Of a stretch of DNA of 64,000 nt, positions 34,706 through 44,062 are shown one piece after another. The stretch is taken from NCBI GenBank assembly GCA_046350655.1, contig JAXMAB010000007.1:62001-126000 (forward strand), read 5' to 3'. Position numbers and translations under genes: made by a program. The DNA is from JAEUHO01 sp046350655. GTDB taxonomy: Bacteria; Planctomycetota; PLA2; JAEUHO01. How positions within the stretch are numbered: position 1 is the first letter of the stretch; each line of letters starts with the position of its first letter. Below the pieces are notes generated by a model. The model was given only the letters and a program-made list of their open reading frames with translations, was not told the DNA's origin and ran no database searches.

Positions 34706-34972
34706 ATGCGCGACGTCCCCCTGTCCCCGTTCGATGACGCGGTGCTCCGCACGGTCCTCGCCTCGGCCGTCGAGGGCAAGGGCTGGCTCGACCTCACGAT
34801 CGTCTGCAGCCGCACGGGCCGGATGCTGCCCGACGTGCGCGACGCGGTGCACCGCCTGGTCCGCCGCCGCCTGCTGCTCCTCGACGACAAGGCCCCGCAC
34901 ACGCCGCGCTGGATGAAGTTCATCCTCCCCGAGGCGCCCACGCCGAAGGTCGAGCCCTCGCCGGTCGTCTGA
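34706..34972 (+). CDS. Small protein, winged-helix-like, unknown function
   Basis: The 88-residue protein has an N-terminal helical region and a segment DVRDAVHRLVRRRLLLLDDK that resembles the recognition helix and wing of a winged-helix domain. DNA binding is a guess. The ending EAPTPKVEPSPVV is a flexible tail. The ATG is preceded by TATCCT at exactly the leaderless distance, which supports this start and the reality of the gene. Confidence 0.6.
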   Translation: MRDVPLSPFDDAVLRTVLASAVEGKGWLDLTIVCSRTGRMLPDVRDAVHRLVRRRLLLLDDKAPHTPRWMKFILPEAPTPKVEPSPVV

Positions 34973-34983
34973 CGCGAGGCCCG
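34972..34983 (+). repeat. Dispersed word fused to a stop codon
   Basis: The TGA of the small gene at 34706 and the word overlap to read TGACGCGAGGCCCG, as at 3016. It lies in the 34-bp gap to the convergent acylase gene. Confidence 0.8.
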
Positions 34984-35006
34984 CGCGCCCGCCGTCGGGA
35001 CGGGCG

Positions 35007-37466
35007 TCAGCCCGGCCGCAGGTGCAACGTGCGCCCGCGCGCCGGCACCGACTCGAGGCGCGACGGCACGAAGCCGCCCGCGCGCCACCGCGGCGACAGG
35101 TCCGCGAAGTGCGGCGAGCCGGCGTGGCCGGACTGGCCGCCGAACGTGATCATGCGCGCCGAGCCCTCGGGGTCGGCGAGATCGACGACCTGACGGAACG
35201 ACGCGCCGACGACCTGCTCCGCGGGACGGTCGTGGAGGTACTGGCCCGACAGCACGGTGTAGGGCCCGCCGCCGGACGGCCACGGCCCCTGGCGGAAGCC
35301 GGCGCCGAGCCCCGGCACCGCCGCGAGCGGGTGCCGCAGCGTCAGCGTGTGCACGTCGCCCCAGCGCGCGTCGATGCCGAGGCCGCGCGCCGCGAGGTCC
35401 TTCGCCGCCGCCTCCATCGCCTCGCCGAGCAGCGTCGCGCGGACGGCCGGCTTGGCCCACGGCCCGTCCGCCGACGCGAACGCCGCGAGCAGCGGCTCGT
35501 CCATGAGGTTGATGCACGCCATCCAGCGGTGCGTGAGGTCGTCGCCCAGGCGCACGCCGAACACGCGGCGCGCGAGGTGGTAGTAGGTCAGGTGCAGGAG
35601 CGCGGGGCCCACGGCGCCCGCGCTCTCGTCGCCCGTGACCGACAGCAGGCGGTCGAGCATCGGCACGGCGGGCGGCCGGGTGCGGCGGATCGCGTCCGCG
35701 CACGGCAGCACCACCACGCGGCGGAACGCCTCGGCCGCGAGGCTCGTCGTGTCGAGCTGCATCGCGGCGAGGTCGTCGGCCGTGAGGCCCGTGCGCCGCC
35801 CGAGCAGCGCGCGGATGCGGTCGGCGCGCCAGCGCGGCTCGTACAGGTTCGAGAGGTAGTGCGGGTAGTCGGGCCCGAGGTGCCCGTCGTTCGCGGTCAC
35901 GAACTGCCCGCCCGGCGGCAGCCGGTACGCCGGCAGCTCGGCCGGCGGCACGAACCCGGTCCAGTCCGAGGCCGACGTCGTGCCGTCGCGCGGGAGCGCC
36001 GGCTCGCCGGGCGGCCGCACGGGCACGCGGCCGAGGAAGCGGTACGCGGCCACGCCCTCGGTCGTCGCGTAGACGAGGTTCTGCGCCGGCGCCCCGTAGC
36101 CCTCGAACGCCGCCTCGACGTCGGCCGCCGTCCGTGCGCGGCCCATGCGGAGGAACGGCTGCAGGTCGTGCGTCGTCTCGTGGAGCGTCAGCCGCAGCGA
36201 GAGCGGCCGGTCCTGCGCGCCGGGCAGCGCGTCGGAGAGCAGCGGCCCGCGGTGGGTGCGCCGCAGCCGGAACATCACCGGCGCCGCGCCCCGCCGCCGG
36301 ATCTCCTGCGTCTCGACCTCGAGGTCGCGCCAGGCGCCGTCCACCTTGTAGCGCGTGCCGTTGCCGTCCACCTCCTCGTGCCAGAGGTCGCCGTCGTCGA
36401 GCATCGCGTTCGTCGTGCCCCACGCGACGGTCGGCGTGCGCCCGAGCACGACGGCGGGCGCGCCCGGCAGCGTGGCCCCCACCGCGGCGTAGGCGCCGCC
36501 GCGCACGCTCGCGAGGTACCACACGCTCGGCAGCGACAGGGCGAGGTGCGGGTCGTTCGCGAGGATCGGCGCGCCCGAGGCGCTCCGCCCGCCGCCGACG
36601 ATCCACGCGTTGCTGCCCGCCACCGGCGCGTCCCAGCCGAGGAACGCGAGGGCCTGCCCGAGCGCGCGCGGGTCGCGCGCGGGCGGGCCCGCGAGCCGCA
36701 GCGCCGTCGTCTCGCCGGCGCCCGGCGCCCGCGGGAGGATCGCGCGCAGGTGCTCGGGGGCGTCGCGCAGCACGTCGGCGATCGCGGCGAACACGACCCC
36801 CGCGCGCCACTTGAACGAGAGGCCGAGGGCCATCCCCTTGCCGACGAGGCACGTGTCGAGCGGCGTCCACGGCTCGACGGGCATGCCCATCAGCCGGTGC
36901 TCGACCGACGTCGCGGGCCCGAGCCGGCACGCCACCGCGTTGACGCCCTCGGCGTACGCCTCGACGAGGCGGCGGTCCTCGGGGGTCGCCGCCTCGAGCG
37001 TGCGCCGCGCCGCGCGGACGAGGTCGAGCGCGCGCATCAGCCGGTCGGCGTCGAGGGTGGTGCCGCCCGAGAGCGGCGGCAGCGGGTTCTTGCCGAGCGG
37101 CCGCTCCCCCACGATCTCGCACAGCCGGCCCGCGAGGGCGCGCCGCATCATGTCCATCTGGAAGAAGCGGTCGAGCGCGTGGCACGCCCCCACCGCGCGG
37201 AAGGCGTCGACCTCGTTCGCCGCGCGCACGTGCGGCACGCCGAAGCCGTCGAACACGACCGTCGTGGACGACGCGAGGCCCGGCACGCGCACCGCGCCCG
37301 GCCGCGGCCGCGCGGCCCGCGACCACGCGCGCGCCGCCGCGGCGGCCGCCGCCTCGAGCGCGCGGCGCACCGCGCCGCCGCCGCGGGCCGCGCCCGCGGC
37401 GCCGCCCCGGCCGGCGGCCGCCGGGCCTCGCGTGCCCCGACGCTCGGGGGACCGTCCGTCGCTCAC
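35007..37466 (-). CDS. Penicillin acylase-family N-terminal nucleophile hydrolase
   Basis: The 819-residue protein matches penicillin G acylase/cephalosporin acylase precursors: GFGVPHVRA, ACHALDRFFQMDMMRRALAGRL, and GSNAWIVGG with the nucleophile serine at about residue 285, followed by ANDPHLALSLPSVWY. Such precursors cut themselves before this serine to give two chains and hydrolyse amides, often acyl-homoserine lactones or lipid amides. No clear signal peptide is seen. The GTG at 37466 overlaps the phosphomannomutase stop by 4 bp (GTGA). Two dispersed words lie inside it (37271 and 37422). Confidence 0.88.
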   Translation of the reverse strand: MSDGRSPERRGTRGPAAAGRGGAAGAARGGGAVRRALEAAAAAAARAWSRAARPRPGAVRVPGLASSTTVVFDGFGVPHVRAANEVDAFRAVGACHALDRFFQMDMMRRALAGRLCEIVGERPLGKNPLPPLSGGTTLDADRLMRALDLVRAARRTLEAATPEDRRLVEAYAEGVNAVACRLGPATSVEHRLMGMPVEPWTPLDTCLVGKGMALGLSFKWRAGVVFAAIADVLRDAPEHLRAILPRAPGAGETTALRLAGPPARDPRALGQALAFLGWDAPVAGSNAWIVGGGRSASGAPILANDPHLALSLPSVWYLASVRGGAYAAVGATLPGAPAVVLGRTPTVAWGTTNAMLDDGDLWHEEVDGNGTRYKVDGAWRDLEVETQEIRRRGAAPVMFRLRRTHRGPLLSDALPGAQDRPLSLRLTLHETTHDLQPFLRMGRARTAADVEAAFEGYGAPAQNLVYATTEGVAAYRFLGRVPVRPPGEPALPRDGTTSASDWTGFVPPAELPAYRLPPGGQFVTANDGHLGPDYPHYLSNLYEPRWRADRIRALLGRRTGLTADDLAAMQLDTTSLAAEAFRRVVVLPCADAIRRTRPPAVPMLDRLLSVTGDESAGAVGPALLHLTYYHLARRVFGVRLGDDLTHRWMACINLMDEPLLAAFASADGPWAKPAVRATLLGEAMEAAAKDLAARGLGIDARWGDVHTLTLRHPLAAVPGLGAGFRQGPWPSGGGPYTVLSGQYLHDRPAEQVVGASFRQVVDLADPEGSARMITFGGQSGHAGSPHFADLSPRWRAGGFVPSRLESVPARGRTLHLRPG

Positions 37467-38884
37467 TCGTTGTGCCAGACGCGACCGACCTCGGCGTGAC
37501 GTCCGAGCCGGGCCCGGAAGTCCTCCTTGATCCGCGCCATCGCCTCCGCCGTCCGTCCCTCGAAGACGAGCACCAGCTCGGGCAGGTTGCTCGACGCGCG
37601 CACGAGGCCCCAGCCGTCGTCGAACGTCACGCGCGCCCCGTTGACGTCGTTGACCCGCGCGCCGTGGTCGCGGCGCAGCTCGTCGGTCAGGCACTCGACG
37701 ACGCCGTACTTCACCTCGTCGGCGCAGTCCACGTGGATCTCGGGCGACGTGACGTAGCGCGGGGCCTCGGCGACGAGCGCGGAGAGCGGGCGGCCCGCGC
37801 GCGCGACGAACTCGGCGAGCCGCAGGCCCGCGAAGAGGCCGTCGTCGAAGCCGTGGAACCCCTCGCGCACGAAGATGTGGCCGCTGCGCTCGCCCGCGAT
37901 GGGCGCGCCGACCTCCTTCATCTTCGCCTTGATGTGCGAGTGGCCGGTCTTCCACATCACGGGCACGCCGCCGCGGGCCGTGACGTCGTCGATCAGGGCC
38001 TGCGAGCACTTCACGTCGAAGACGATGCTCGCGCCGGGCTGCCGCGCGAGCACCTGCCGCGCCAGCAGCATGAGCACGAGGTCGGCGTTGACGCCCTCGC
38101 CGTGCTCGTCCTCGACGCCGACGCGGTCGCCGTCGCCGTCGAACGAGAGGCCGAGGTCGGCGCCCACCTCGAGCACCCGGCGGCGGACGTCGAGGCGGTT
38201 CCTCGTCTCGCTCGGGTTCGGGAAGTGGTGCGGGAACGTCGGGTCGGGCGTGCAGTGCAGCGGCTCGACGTCGAACCCCGCGCGGCGGAAGACGTCGACC
38301 GCGAAGTACGACGCGGTGCCGTTGCCGCAGTCGAGGACCACCTTCAGCGGGCGCCCCGGCGAGACGCGCGACGCGAGGTCGTGGACGTAGGCCTCGCGCA
38401 GGTCGACCGCCTGCACGAGCCCGCGCCGCCCGCCCGTCGGCTCGGGCAGCGCGCCGAGCGCGTCGCAGAGGTCGCGCAGCCGCCGCACGTCGGCGCTCCC
38501 GAGCGTCGTGACGAAGTCCGTCGCGAGCTTCATCCCGCTCCAGCCCTGCGGGTTGTGGCTGGCCGTGATCATGGCGCCCGCGGGGCAGTTGAGGTGCAGC
38601 TGCGCGAAGTAGAGCGTCGGCGTCAGGCAGCAGCCGAGGTCGAAGACGTCGACGCCCCCGGCGGCGAGCCCGTCCGCGAAGCCGTCCCGCAGGCGCGCCG
38701 AGTAGGTGCGGAGGTCGTGGCCGAGCACGACCGCGGTGCGGCCGCGCTCGAGCGCCAGCGCGGCGAACGCGCGGCCGAGGAGGCGCACGCCCGCGTCGGA
38801 GAGCTCGTCCTTCGCGTCCGGGAACACCTCGGGGACGCGGCCCCGCACGTCGTACTCGCGGAACATCGTGCGCGCGAGCTTCAC
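37463..38884 (-). CDS. Phosphomannomutase/phosphoglucomutase
   Basis: The 473-residue enzyme of the alpha-D-phosphohexomutase family begins REYDVRG. It has the phosphoserine loop TASHNPQGWSGMK, the metal-binding DGDGDR, and the sugar-binding GERSGHIF (usually GEMSGH). It interconverts 6- and 1-phosphates of mannose or glucose for envelope polysaccharide synthesis. The GTG at 38884 overlaps the KdsD stop by 4 bp, and its own stop overlaps the acylase start by 4 bp, so the three are translated as one coupled unit. Confidence 0.92.
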   Translation of the reverse strand: MKLARTMFREYDVRGRVPEVFPDAKDELSDAGVRLLGRAFAALALERGRTAVVLGHDLRTYSARLRDGFADGLAAGGVDVFDLGCCLTPTLYFAQLHLNCPAGAMITASHNPQGWSGMKLATDFVTTLGSADVRRLRDLCDALGALPEPTGGRRGLVQAVDLREAYVHDLASRVSPGRPLKVVLDCGNGTASYFAVDVFRRAGFDVEPLHCTPDPTFPHHFPNPSETRNRLDVRRRVLEVGADLGLSFDGDGDRVGVEDEHGEGVNADLVLMLLARQVLARQPGASIVFDVKCSQALIDDVTARGGVPVMWKTGHSHIKAKMKEVGAPIAGERSGHIFVREGFHGFDDGLFAGLRLAEFVARAGRPLSALVAEAPRYVTSPEIHVDCADEVKYGVVECLTDELRRDHGARVNDVNGARVTFDDGWGLVRASSNLPELVLVFEGRTAEAMARIKEDFRARLGRHAEVGRVWHNE

Positions 38885-39888
38885 GACTCGTCCTTCCCGC
38901 TCGTGAGCCCGGCCTGCACCAGCGTGTGGAGGTGGATCATGCCGACGGCCACGCCCGCCGCGTCCACCACCGGGAGCAGCATGACGGGGCGCGGGCGGTG
39001 CGTCTCCATGGTGCGCAGCGCGTCGAACGCGAGCATCTCGGGCGCGACGACGGTCGGGCCTCGCGTCATGAGGCCCGCGACCGGCTTCGCCATCAGCTCC
39101 GCCACGGTGCCCGTCGCCGAGCCCATGGCGCGGCGGACGTCGCCGTCGGTCAGGAGCCCGACGAGCCGCCCGTCGGGGTCCACGACCGAGACGCCGCCGA
39201 GCATGTGCTTCGTGATCGTCGCGAGCGCGTCGGCGAAGGTGGCGCCGGAGGCGACGCGCGGGTTCGTCTCGTCGCCGCGGAGCAGGTCCACGACGCGCAG
39301 CGTGAGCTTGCGGCCGATGGCGCCGCTCGGGTGCACGAGGGCGTAGTCCTTGGCGCCGAACCCGCGCTTCGCCATCACGGCCACCGCGAGCGCGTCGCCG
39401 AGCGCCAGGGTGAGCGCGCTCGACACCGTCGGCACGAGGCCCATGGGGTCGGCCTCGCGCACCTCGCCCCAGCAGAGCACCACGTCGGCCGCGCGGGCGA
39501 GCGGGCTCGAGCGGCCGCCCGTCATGGCGATCACCTTCGCGCCGAGCGCGTGGATCGTCGGCAGGAGGTCGAGGACCTCGCGCGCCGTGCCCGAGTTCGA
39601 GACGGCGATCACGACGTCGCGGGACGTCACGATGCCGACGTCGCCGTGGAAGCCCTCGGCGGGGTGCAGGAACCCCGCCGGGGTCCCCGTCGAGACGAGG
39701 GTGCTCGCGATCTTCTGCGCGATCTGCCCCGACTTCCCGATGCCGCAGAGGATCACGCGGCCCGCGCACGCGAGGACGCGGTCGACCGCCGCGTCGAACT
39801 CGTCGCCGAGGCGGTCCGCCAACGCGGCGAGCGCCTCCGCCTCACGGCGGATGACGTCGCGGCCGAGGTCCCGGGGTGCGTCGCCCAT
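38881..39888 (-). CDS. kdsD: Arabinose-5-phosphate isomerase KdsD (SIS plus CBS pair)
   Basis: The 335-residue protein has a SIS domain (residues about 40-175) with GIGKSGQIAQKIASTLVSTGTPAGFLHP and NSGTAREVLDLLP, then two CBS domains. This is the KpsF/GutQ/KdsD layout, which converts ribulose-5-phosphate to arabinose-5-phosphate for KDO synthesis. It argues for LPS-type lipid A-KDO in a diderm cell. A TATCCT box ends 8 nt before the ATG. A dispersed word encodes MTRGP in the second CBS domain. Confidence 0.92.
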   Translation of the reverse strand: MGDAPRDLGRDVIRREAEALAALADRLGDEFDAAVDRVLACAGRVILCGIGKSGQIAQKIASTLVSTGTPAGFLHPAEGFHGDVGIVTSRDVVIAVSNSGTAREVLDLLPTIHALGAKVIAMTGGRSSPLARAADVVLCWGEVREADPMGLVPTVSSALTLALGDALAVAVMAKRGFGAKDYALVHPSGAIGRKLTLRVVDLLRGDETNPRVASGATFADALATITKHMLGGVSVVDPDGRLVGLLTDGDVRRAMGSATGTVAELMAKPVAGLMTRGPTVVAPEMLAFDALRTMETHRPRPVMLLPVVDAAGVAVGMIHLHTLVQAGLTSGKDES

Positions 39889-39989
39889 GGGCCGCGAGGA
39901 TACGCGACGAGCGCCCGGGGCCCGCGCTTCCCCCGGCGGCCGCCGCCGGGCCGACCGTGACCGCCCCCCCGCCTCGCGCGAGGACAGGT

Positions 39990-42900
39990 GTGGCCCGGCC
40001 CGCGCTCCCCCTCGTCGCCGTCTCGGGGGTCCTCGGCGGGTTCCTCGCCGTCCACCTCGGGCCCGCCGCGGTCGTCGTGACCGGGGCCCTCGTCCTCGCG
40101 GCCGCGCTGCCGGCCGCGCGGCCCGCGCGCCCGCTCGCGCTCGCGGGCCTCCTCGGGTTGGTCGCCGCCGGGCGCGGGGCGGCGGCCCCCGCCACCGACG
40201 CCCTCGCGCCCCGGCTCCCCGACGAGGGGGTCCGCGCGGTCGTCGAGGGCACGGTCGTCGACGCCGACCCGCCGTCGCCCGCGGGCGTGCCGTTCGTCCT
40301 CGAGACGACCGCGGTCACGACCGCGGCCGGTCGCGAGGACGGCCGGGCCCGGCTGCGCGCGCAGGGCGGCGGCCCCGGCGCGGGCCGGCCGTTCCCCGCG
40401 CTCCATCCCGGCGACCGCGTCACGCTGGGCGGCACGCTCCGCCGGCTCCCGTCGCCGACCAACCCGGGCGCGTTCGACGGACGCGAGGCCTGGGCGCGCC
40501 GCGGCGTGTTCGCGCGCCTCGACGTGCCCGACGGCGCGTGCGTCGAGGCGCACCACCCGTCCGAGGGCCTCCTCGCCGCGGTCAGCCACCTCCGCGGCGA
40601 CGTCGCCGCTCGCCTGACCCGCGCCGTCGGCCCCGCCGACGCGGGGCTCCTGCGCTCGCTGCTCGTGGGCGACCGCGGCGCGCTCGACCCGGCCGACCGC
40701 GTGCGGTTCGTGCGCGCGGGCGCGGCCCACATCCTCGCGATCTCGGGGGCCCACGTCGCGCTCGTCGTCGCGGGGCTGCTGCGCGTGCTCCGCGCGCTGC
40801 GGGTCCCCCGCCGCGCCGCCGCGGCCGGCGTGCTCGTCGGCGTCGCGCTGCTCGTGCCGCTCACGGGCTCGTCGCCGCCCGTCGTGCGGTCGGCCGCGGG
40901 CTTCGGCCTCTTCCTCGTCGGCCGCCTCGCCGGCCGCGAGCCGCGCGGCGGCCTCCTCCTCGCGACGGTGGCCGTGGGGTACCTCGCGATCGACCCGACC
41001 GCGGCGAGCGACCCGGGCTTCCGCATGTCGTTCGCCGCCGCCGCCGGCCTCGTCCTGCTCGCGGGCCGCCTCCGTCACGCCCTCGTCGGCGAACGCCTCG
41101 TCGACGCGCTCCACGGCGGCCCGCCGCCCTCCGCGCCGGTGCGCAGCGCGCTCGCCGCGGGCCTCGCCGCGTGGGCCGCGAGCACGCCCGTCACCGTCCA
41201 CGACCTCGGGCAGTCGGGCTGGGTCGCGATCCCGGTGGGCCTCGTCGCCGTGCCTCTGTCGACGGCGGCGATGCTCGCGGGCCTCGCCGCCGTCGCCGCG
41301 GCCGACCTCCCGGGCCTCGGCGCCCTCGCGCGCCTCGCCGTCGAGGTCACGCTCGGCGCGCTGCGCGCGTGCCTCGACGCGCCGGTCCGCGTCGGCGTCG
41401 CGCAGGGCCCCGTCGTCGCGCCGGGCGCGCTCTGGTACGTCGCGTACGGCCTCGCGTTCCTCGCCGCCGCGCGCGCCGCGCCCCGCCTCGCGCTCGCGGG
41501 CGGCGCCGCGATGGCGGTCCTCCTCGCCTCGCTCCCGACGGACCCCGACGCCGCGCCGCCGCCCCACGTCCTTCTCACCCTCCTCGACGTCGGCCACGGC
41601 CAGGCCGCGCTCCTCGAGACCCCCGACGGCGCGCGCGCGCTCCTCGACGCCGGCAGCCGCGACCGCCCCGACGTCGCGGACCGCGTCGTGCTGCCCGCGC
41701 TCCGCGCGTTCGGCGTGCCCGCGCTCGATCTCGTCGTCGCGTCGCACGCCGACGCCGACCACGCGGGCGCGCTCCCCGGCGTCGCCGAGGTCGTGCCCGT
41801 GCGCCTCGCCGTCGTGCCGCCCCGGTTCGCGGCCGCGACGCGCGACGCGCTGGCCGCCCGCGTCGGCGCCGTGCTCGAGGCCGCCGACGGCGACGAGCTG
41901 CTCTCGGGCGACTGGGGCCGCCTCGTCGTCCTCGGGCCCGCGCGCGCGCCGCCCGCGGGCGCGAGCGAGAACGACGGCTGCCTCGTGCTCGCGCTCGAGA
42001 CGCCGCAGGGCACGGTCCTGCTGCCGGGCGACCGCGAGGCGGACGGCGTCGCCGACCTCCTCGCGGCCCACCCCGACCTCGCCGCCGACGTGCTCGTCGC
42101 GCCGCACCACGGTCTGCCCGCCCCGAGCCGCGAGCGGCTGCGCGCGGCCGTGCGCCCGCGGGTCGAGGTCGCGAGCGCCCCCGCCTCGGTCGCCGCGACG
42201 CTCCCGCCCGCGGCCTGGGTCACGGGCCGCGACGGCGCGGTCACGCTCACGCTCGGGCCCGACGGCCCGGCCATCGTCGCCTTCGCCTCTCGCCGCCCCG
42301 CCGACCTCGCGCCGGCCGAACCGGGTTCCGCCGACGCGAGGCCCGCCCGGCCGCGCCCGTATGATCCGACGCGCCCCGCCATGCCGGACGTCCCCACCCT
42401 CGCGCTCGCCGTCGTCGTGCTCGCCGTGATCGTCGCGGCGTCGATCCGCCTCGGCTGGCTCCGGCCGACGGCGGCCCTCGCCGCGGGCGTCCTCGGCCTC
42501 CTCGCGGTCGCCGCGTTCTCGTGGGCGGGCCTCGCGGCCCTCCTCGCGCCCTTCCTCGTCGCCACGCTCCTCGGGAAGCTGCCCGGCGGGCTGGAGGCGG
42601 GCGGGCCTCGCGTCGTGCGCCAGGTGCTCGCCAACGGTCTGCCCGGCGCCGTGGGCCTCGCCTTCGCCGCGGCGGGCGTCGAGGGCGCCGCCGCCGCGTT
42701 CGCGGGCGCGTTCGCCGCCCTCGGGGCCGACACGCTCGCGACGGAGATCGGCACGCGGTACGGCGGCACGCCGCGCCACGCGTTGACGTTCCGCCCGCTG
42801 CCGCGGGGCGCGAGCGGCGGCGTCTCGCTCGCGGGCACGCTCGCGTCGTTCGTCGGCGCGGCGCTGGCCCCGGTGGCGATGGCCGCCGCGGGCGGGCTCC

Positions 42901-43157
42901 CGCGCGGCGCGGTCGTCGCGGCGGCGGCCGGCGGCGTGGTGGCGGGCTTCGCCGCCAGCGCGCTCGGCGCGGTCCTGCAGCGCAAGGGCACGTGCGCGAC
43001 GTGCGGCCGCGTCGTCGAGGAGGCGGTCTGCTGCGGCGCGCCGCCCGCGCGGCTGCCCGGCCGGCTCGCGTTCCTCGACAACGACGCGGTGAACCTCGTC
43101 AACGGCGTCGTCGGTGCGGTCGTCGCGTGGCTGCTCGCGCGGGGGAGCCTCGCATGA
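39990..43157 (+). CDS. comEC: ComEC/Rec2 competence DNA channel joined to a DUF92 membrane domain
   Basis: ComEC marks: DUF4131-like N-terminus, the competence membrane domain (LLRSLLVGDRGALDP, RAGAAHILAISGAHVALVVAG, SSPPVVRSAAGFGLFLVG), then a metallo-beta-lactamase domain (LDVGHGQAALLETPDG, SHADADHAGALPGV, APHHG). ComEC forms the inner-membrane pore for single-stranded DNA during natural transformation. From about 42381 the same frame continues into DUF92 (VATLLGKLPGG, ADTLATEIGTRYG, NDAVNLVNGVVGA). GTG at 39990 has GAGGA 5 nt upstream. DUF92 may be separate, starting at ATG 42381; see findings. The HAD gene overlaps by ATGA. Confidence 0.85.
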   Translation: MARPALPLVAVSGVLGGFLAVHLGPAAVVVTGALVLAAALPAARPARPLALAGLLGLVAAGRGAAAPATDALAPRLPDEGVRAVVEGTVVDADPPSPAGVPFVLETTAVTTAAGREDGRARLRAQGGGPGAGRPFPALHPGDRVTLGGTLRRLPSPTNPGAFDGREAWARRGVFARLDVPDGACVEAHHPSEGLLAAVSHLRGDVAARLTRAVGPADAGLLRSLLVGDRGALDPADRVRFVRAGAAHILAISGAHVALVVAGLLRVLRALRVPRRAAAAGVLVGVALLVPLTGSSPPVVRSAAGFGLFLVGRLAGREPRGGLLLATVAVGYLAIDPTAASDPGFRMSFAAAAGLVLLAGRLRHALVGERLVDALHGGPPPSAPVRSALAAGLAAWAASTPVTVHDLGQSGWVAIPVGLVAVPLSTAAMLAGLAAVAAADLPGLGALARLAVEVTLGALRACLDAPVRVGVAQGPVVAPGALWYVAYGLAFLAAARAAPRLALAGGAAMAVLLASLPTDPDAAPPPHVLLTLLDVGHGQAALLETPDGARALLDAGSRDRPDVADRVVLPALRAFGVPALDLVVASHADADHAGALPGVAEVVPVRLAVVPPRFAAATRDALAARVGAVLEAADGDELLSGDWGRLVVLGPARAPPAGASENDGCLVLALETPQGTVLLPGDREADGVADLLAAHPDLAADVLVAPHHGLPAPSRERLRAAVRPRVEVASAPASVAATLPPAAWVTGRDGAVTLTLGPDGPAIVAFASRRPADLAPAEPGSADARPARPRPYDPTRPAMPDVPTLALAVVVLAVIVAASIRLGWLRPTAALAAGVLGLLAVAAFSWAGLAALLAPFLVATLLGKLPGGLEAGGPRVVRQVLANGLPGAVGLAFAAAGVEGAAAAFAGAFAALGADTLATEIGTRYGGTPRHALTFRPLPRGASGGVSLAGTLASFVGAALAPVAMAAAGGLPRGAVVAAAAGGVVAGFAASALGAVLQRKGTCATCGRVVEEAVCCGAPPARLPGRLAFLDNDAVNLVNGVVGAVVAWLLARGSLA
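42334..42345 (+). repeat. Dispersed word at the ComEC-DUF92 junction
   Basis: ACGCGAGGCCCG lies where an intergenic gap would be if the two domains were separate genes. A TATGAT hexamer follows at 42360. Confidence 0.7.
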
Positions 43158-43828
43158 CCCGCACCGTCTGCTTCGACCTCGACGGCACGCTGCTCGACTC
43201 GCACGACGGGCTCACGCGCTCCTATGCCCACGCGCTCACGACCCTCGGGCACCCGCTGCCGCCGCCCGAGGCGCTGCGCGCGTGCATCGGCCCGCCGCTG
43301 CGCGACAACTTCGCGCGCCTGCTCGGGACGCGCGACGTCGAGCGGATCGAGGAGGCGGTGCGCGTCTTCCGCGTGCGGTACGACGCCGTCGGCTGGTCCG
43401 AGGGCCGGCTCTACGACGGCGTGCTCGAGATGCTCGCCGCGGTCGCCGCGCTCGGCGCGCGCGTCCTCATCGCGACGGCGAAGCCGCAGAAGTTCACCGA
43501 CCGGATCGTCGCGCACTTCGGCCTCGACCGGCACGTCGAGGCCGCGTTCGGGCCCACGCTCGACGGCTCGCTCGACGACAAGCGTCGCCTCGTCGCGCAC
43601 ATGATCGAGCGCACCGGCCTCGACCCGTCGCGCGCGGCCCTCGTGGGCGACCGCCACACCGACGTGGTCGCGGCCACGGCGCACGGCCTCTGGCCCGTCG
43701 GCATCACGTGGGGCTTCGGCAGCCGCGCCGAGCTGCTGGAGGCCGGCGCCACGACGATCGTGGACCGTCCCGACGAGGTCGTGGCCGTCGTGGCGCGCTG
43801 GCTCGACGGCGCCGCACCCGACGCCTGA
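43154..43828 (+). CDS. HAD-superfamily phosphatase (Gph-like)
   Basis: The 224-residue HAD hydrolase has FDLDGTLLDSHDG (nucleophile aspartate), a lysine in SLDDKR, and GDRHTDVVAATAHG. The cap segment LRACIGPPLRDNFARLLG and the length fit phosphoglycolate phosphatase-like enzymes, and LFGPTLDGS-type sequence is close to the 5'-nucleotidase/Gph group. The exact substrate cannot be fixed from sequence. Its ATG overlaps the stop of the DUF92 reading frame by 4 bp. It is followed by a non-coding stretch (43829-44122) with a GCGGC tandem repeat and an A/T-rich hairpin. Confidence 0.85.
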   Translation: MTRTVCFDLDGTLLDSHDGLTRSYAHALTTLGHPLPPPEALRACIGPPLRDNFARLLGTRDVERIEEAVRVFRVRYDAVGWSEGRLYDGVLEMLAAVAALGARVLIATAKPQKFTDRIVAHFGLDRHVEAAFGPTLDGSLDDKRRLVAHMIERTGLDPSRAALVGDRHTDVVAATAHGLWPVGITWGFGSRAELLEAGATTIVDRPDEVVAVVARWLDGAAPDA

Positions 43829-43882
43829 CCGGCCCGACGGTCACGGCGCGGGGCGGCGCGGTGCCGCGGGAAGCGGCGCGGT

Positions 43883-43924
43883 GCGGCGCGGCGCGGCGCG
43901 GCGCGGCGCGGCGCGGCGCGGCGG
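43883..43924. repeat. GCGGC pentanucleotide tandem repeat
   Basis: About eight consecutive GCGGC units follow a degenerate GCGGCGCGGT region. It lies 55 bp after the HAD gene and is non-coding. Confidence 0.85.
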
Positions 43925-43986
43925 CCCCCGTCCCTGCGCGCATCGAGGTACGGTCCCGCGCGGGCGGGCGCAAGGCCCGCCCCCAC

Positions 43987-44018
43987 GGATGCACGCAGAT
44001 CGGATATGGCGTGCATCC
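43987..44018. terminator. A/T-rich hairpin after the HAD gene
   Basis: GGATGCACG (43987-43995) pairs with CGTGCATCC (44010-44018), closing a 14-nt loop. On the plus strand it is followed by TACGTGGTTTTCTGTTT, a T-rich run that is rare in this sequence. This fits a factor-independent terminator. Confidence 0.65.
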
Positions 44019-44062
44019 TACGTGGTTTTCTGTTTCGCGACGCCCGCCAACGAGGCGGCGGC

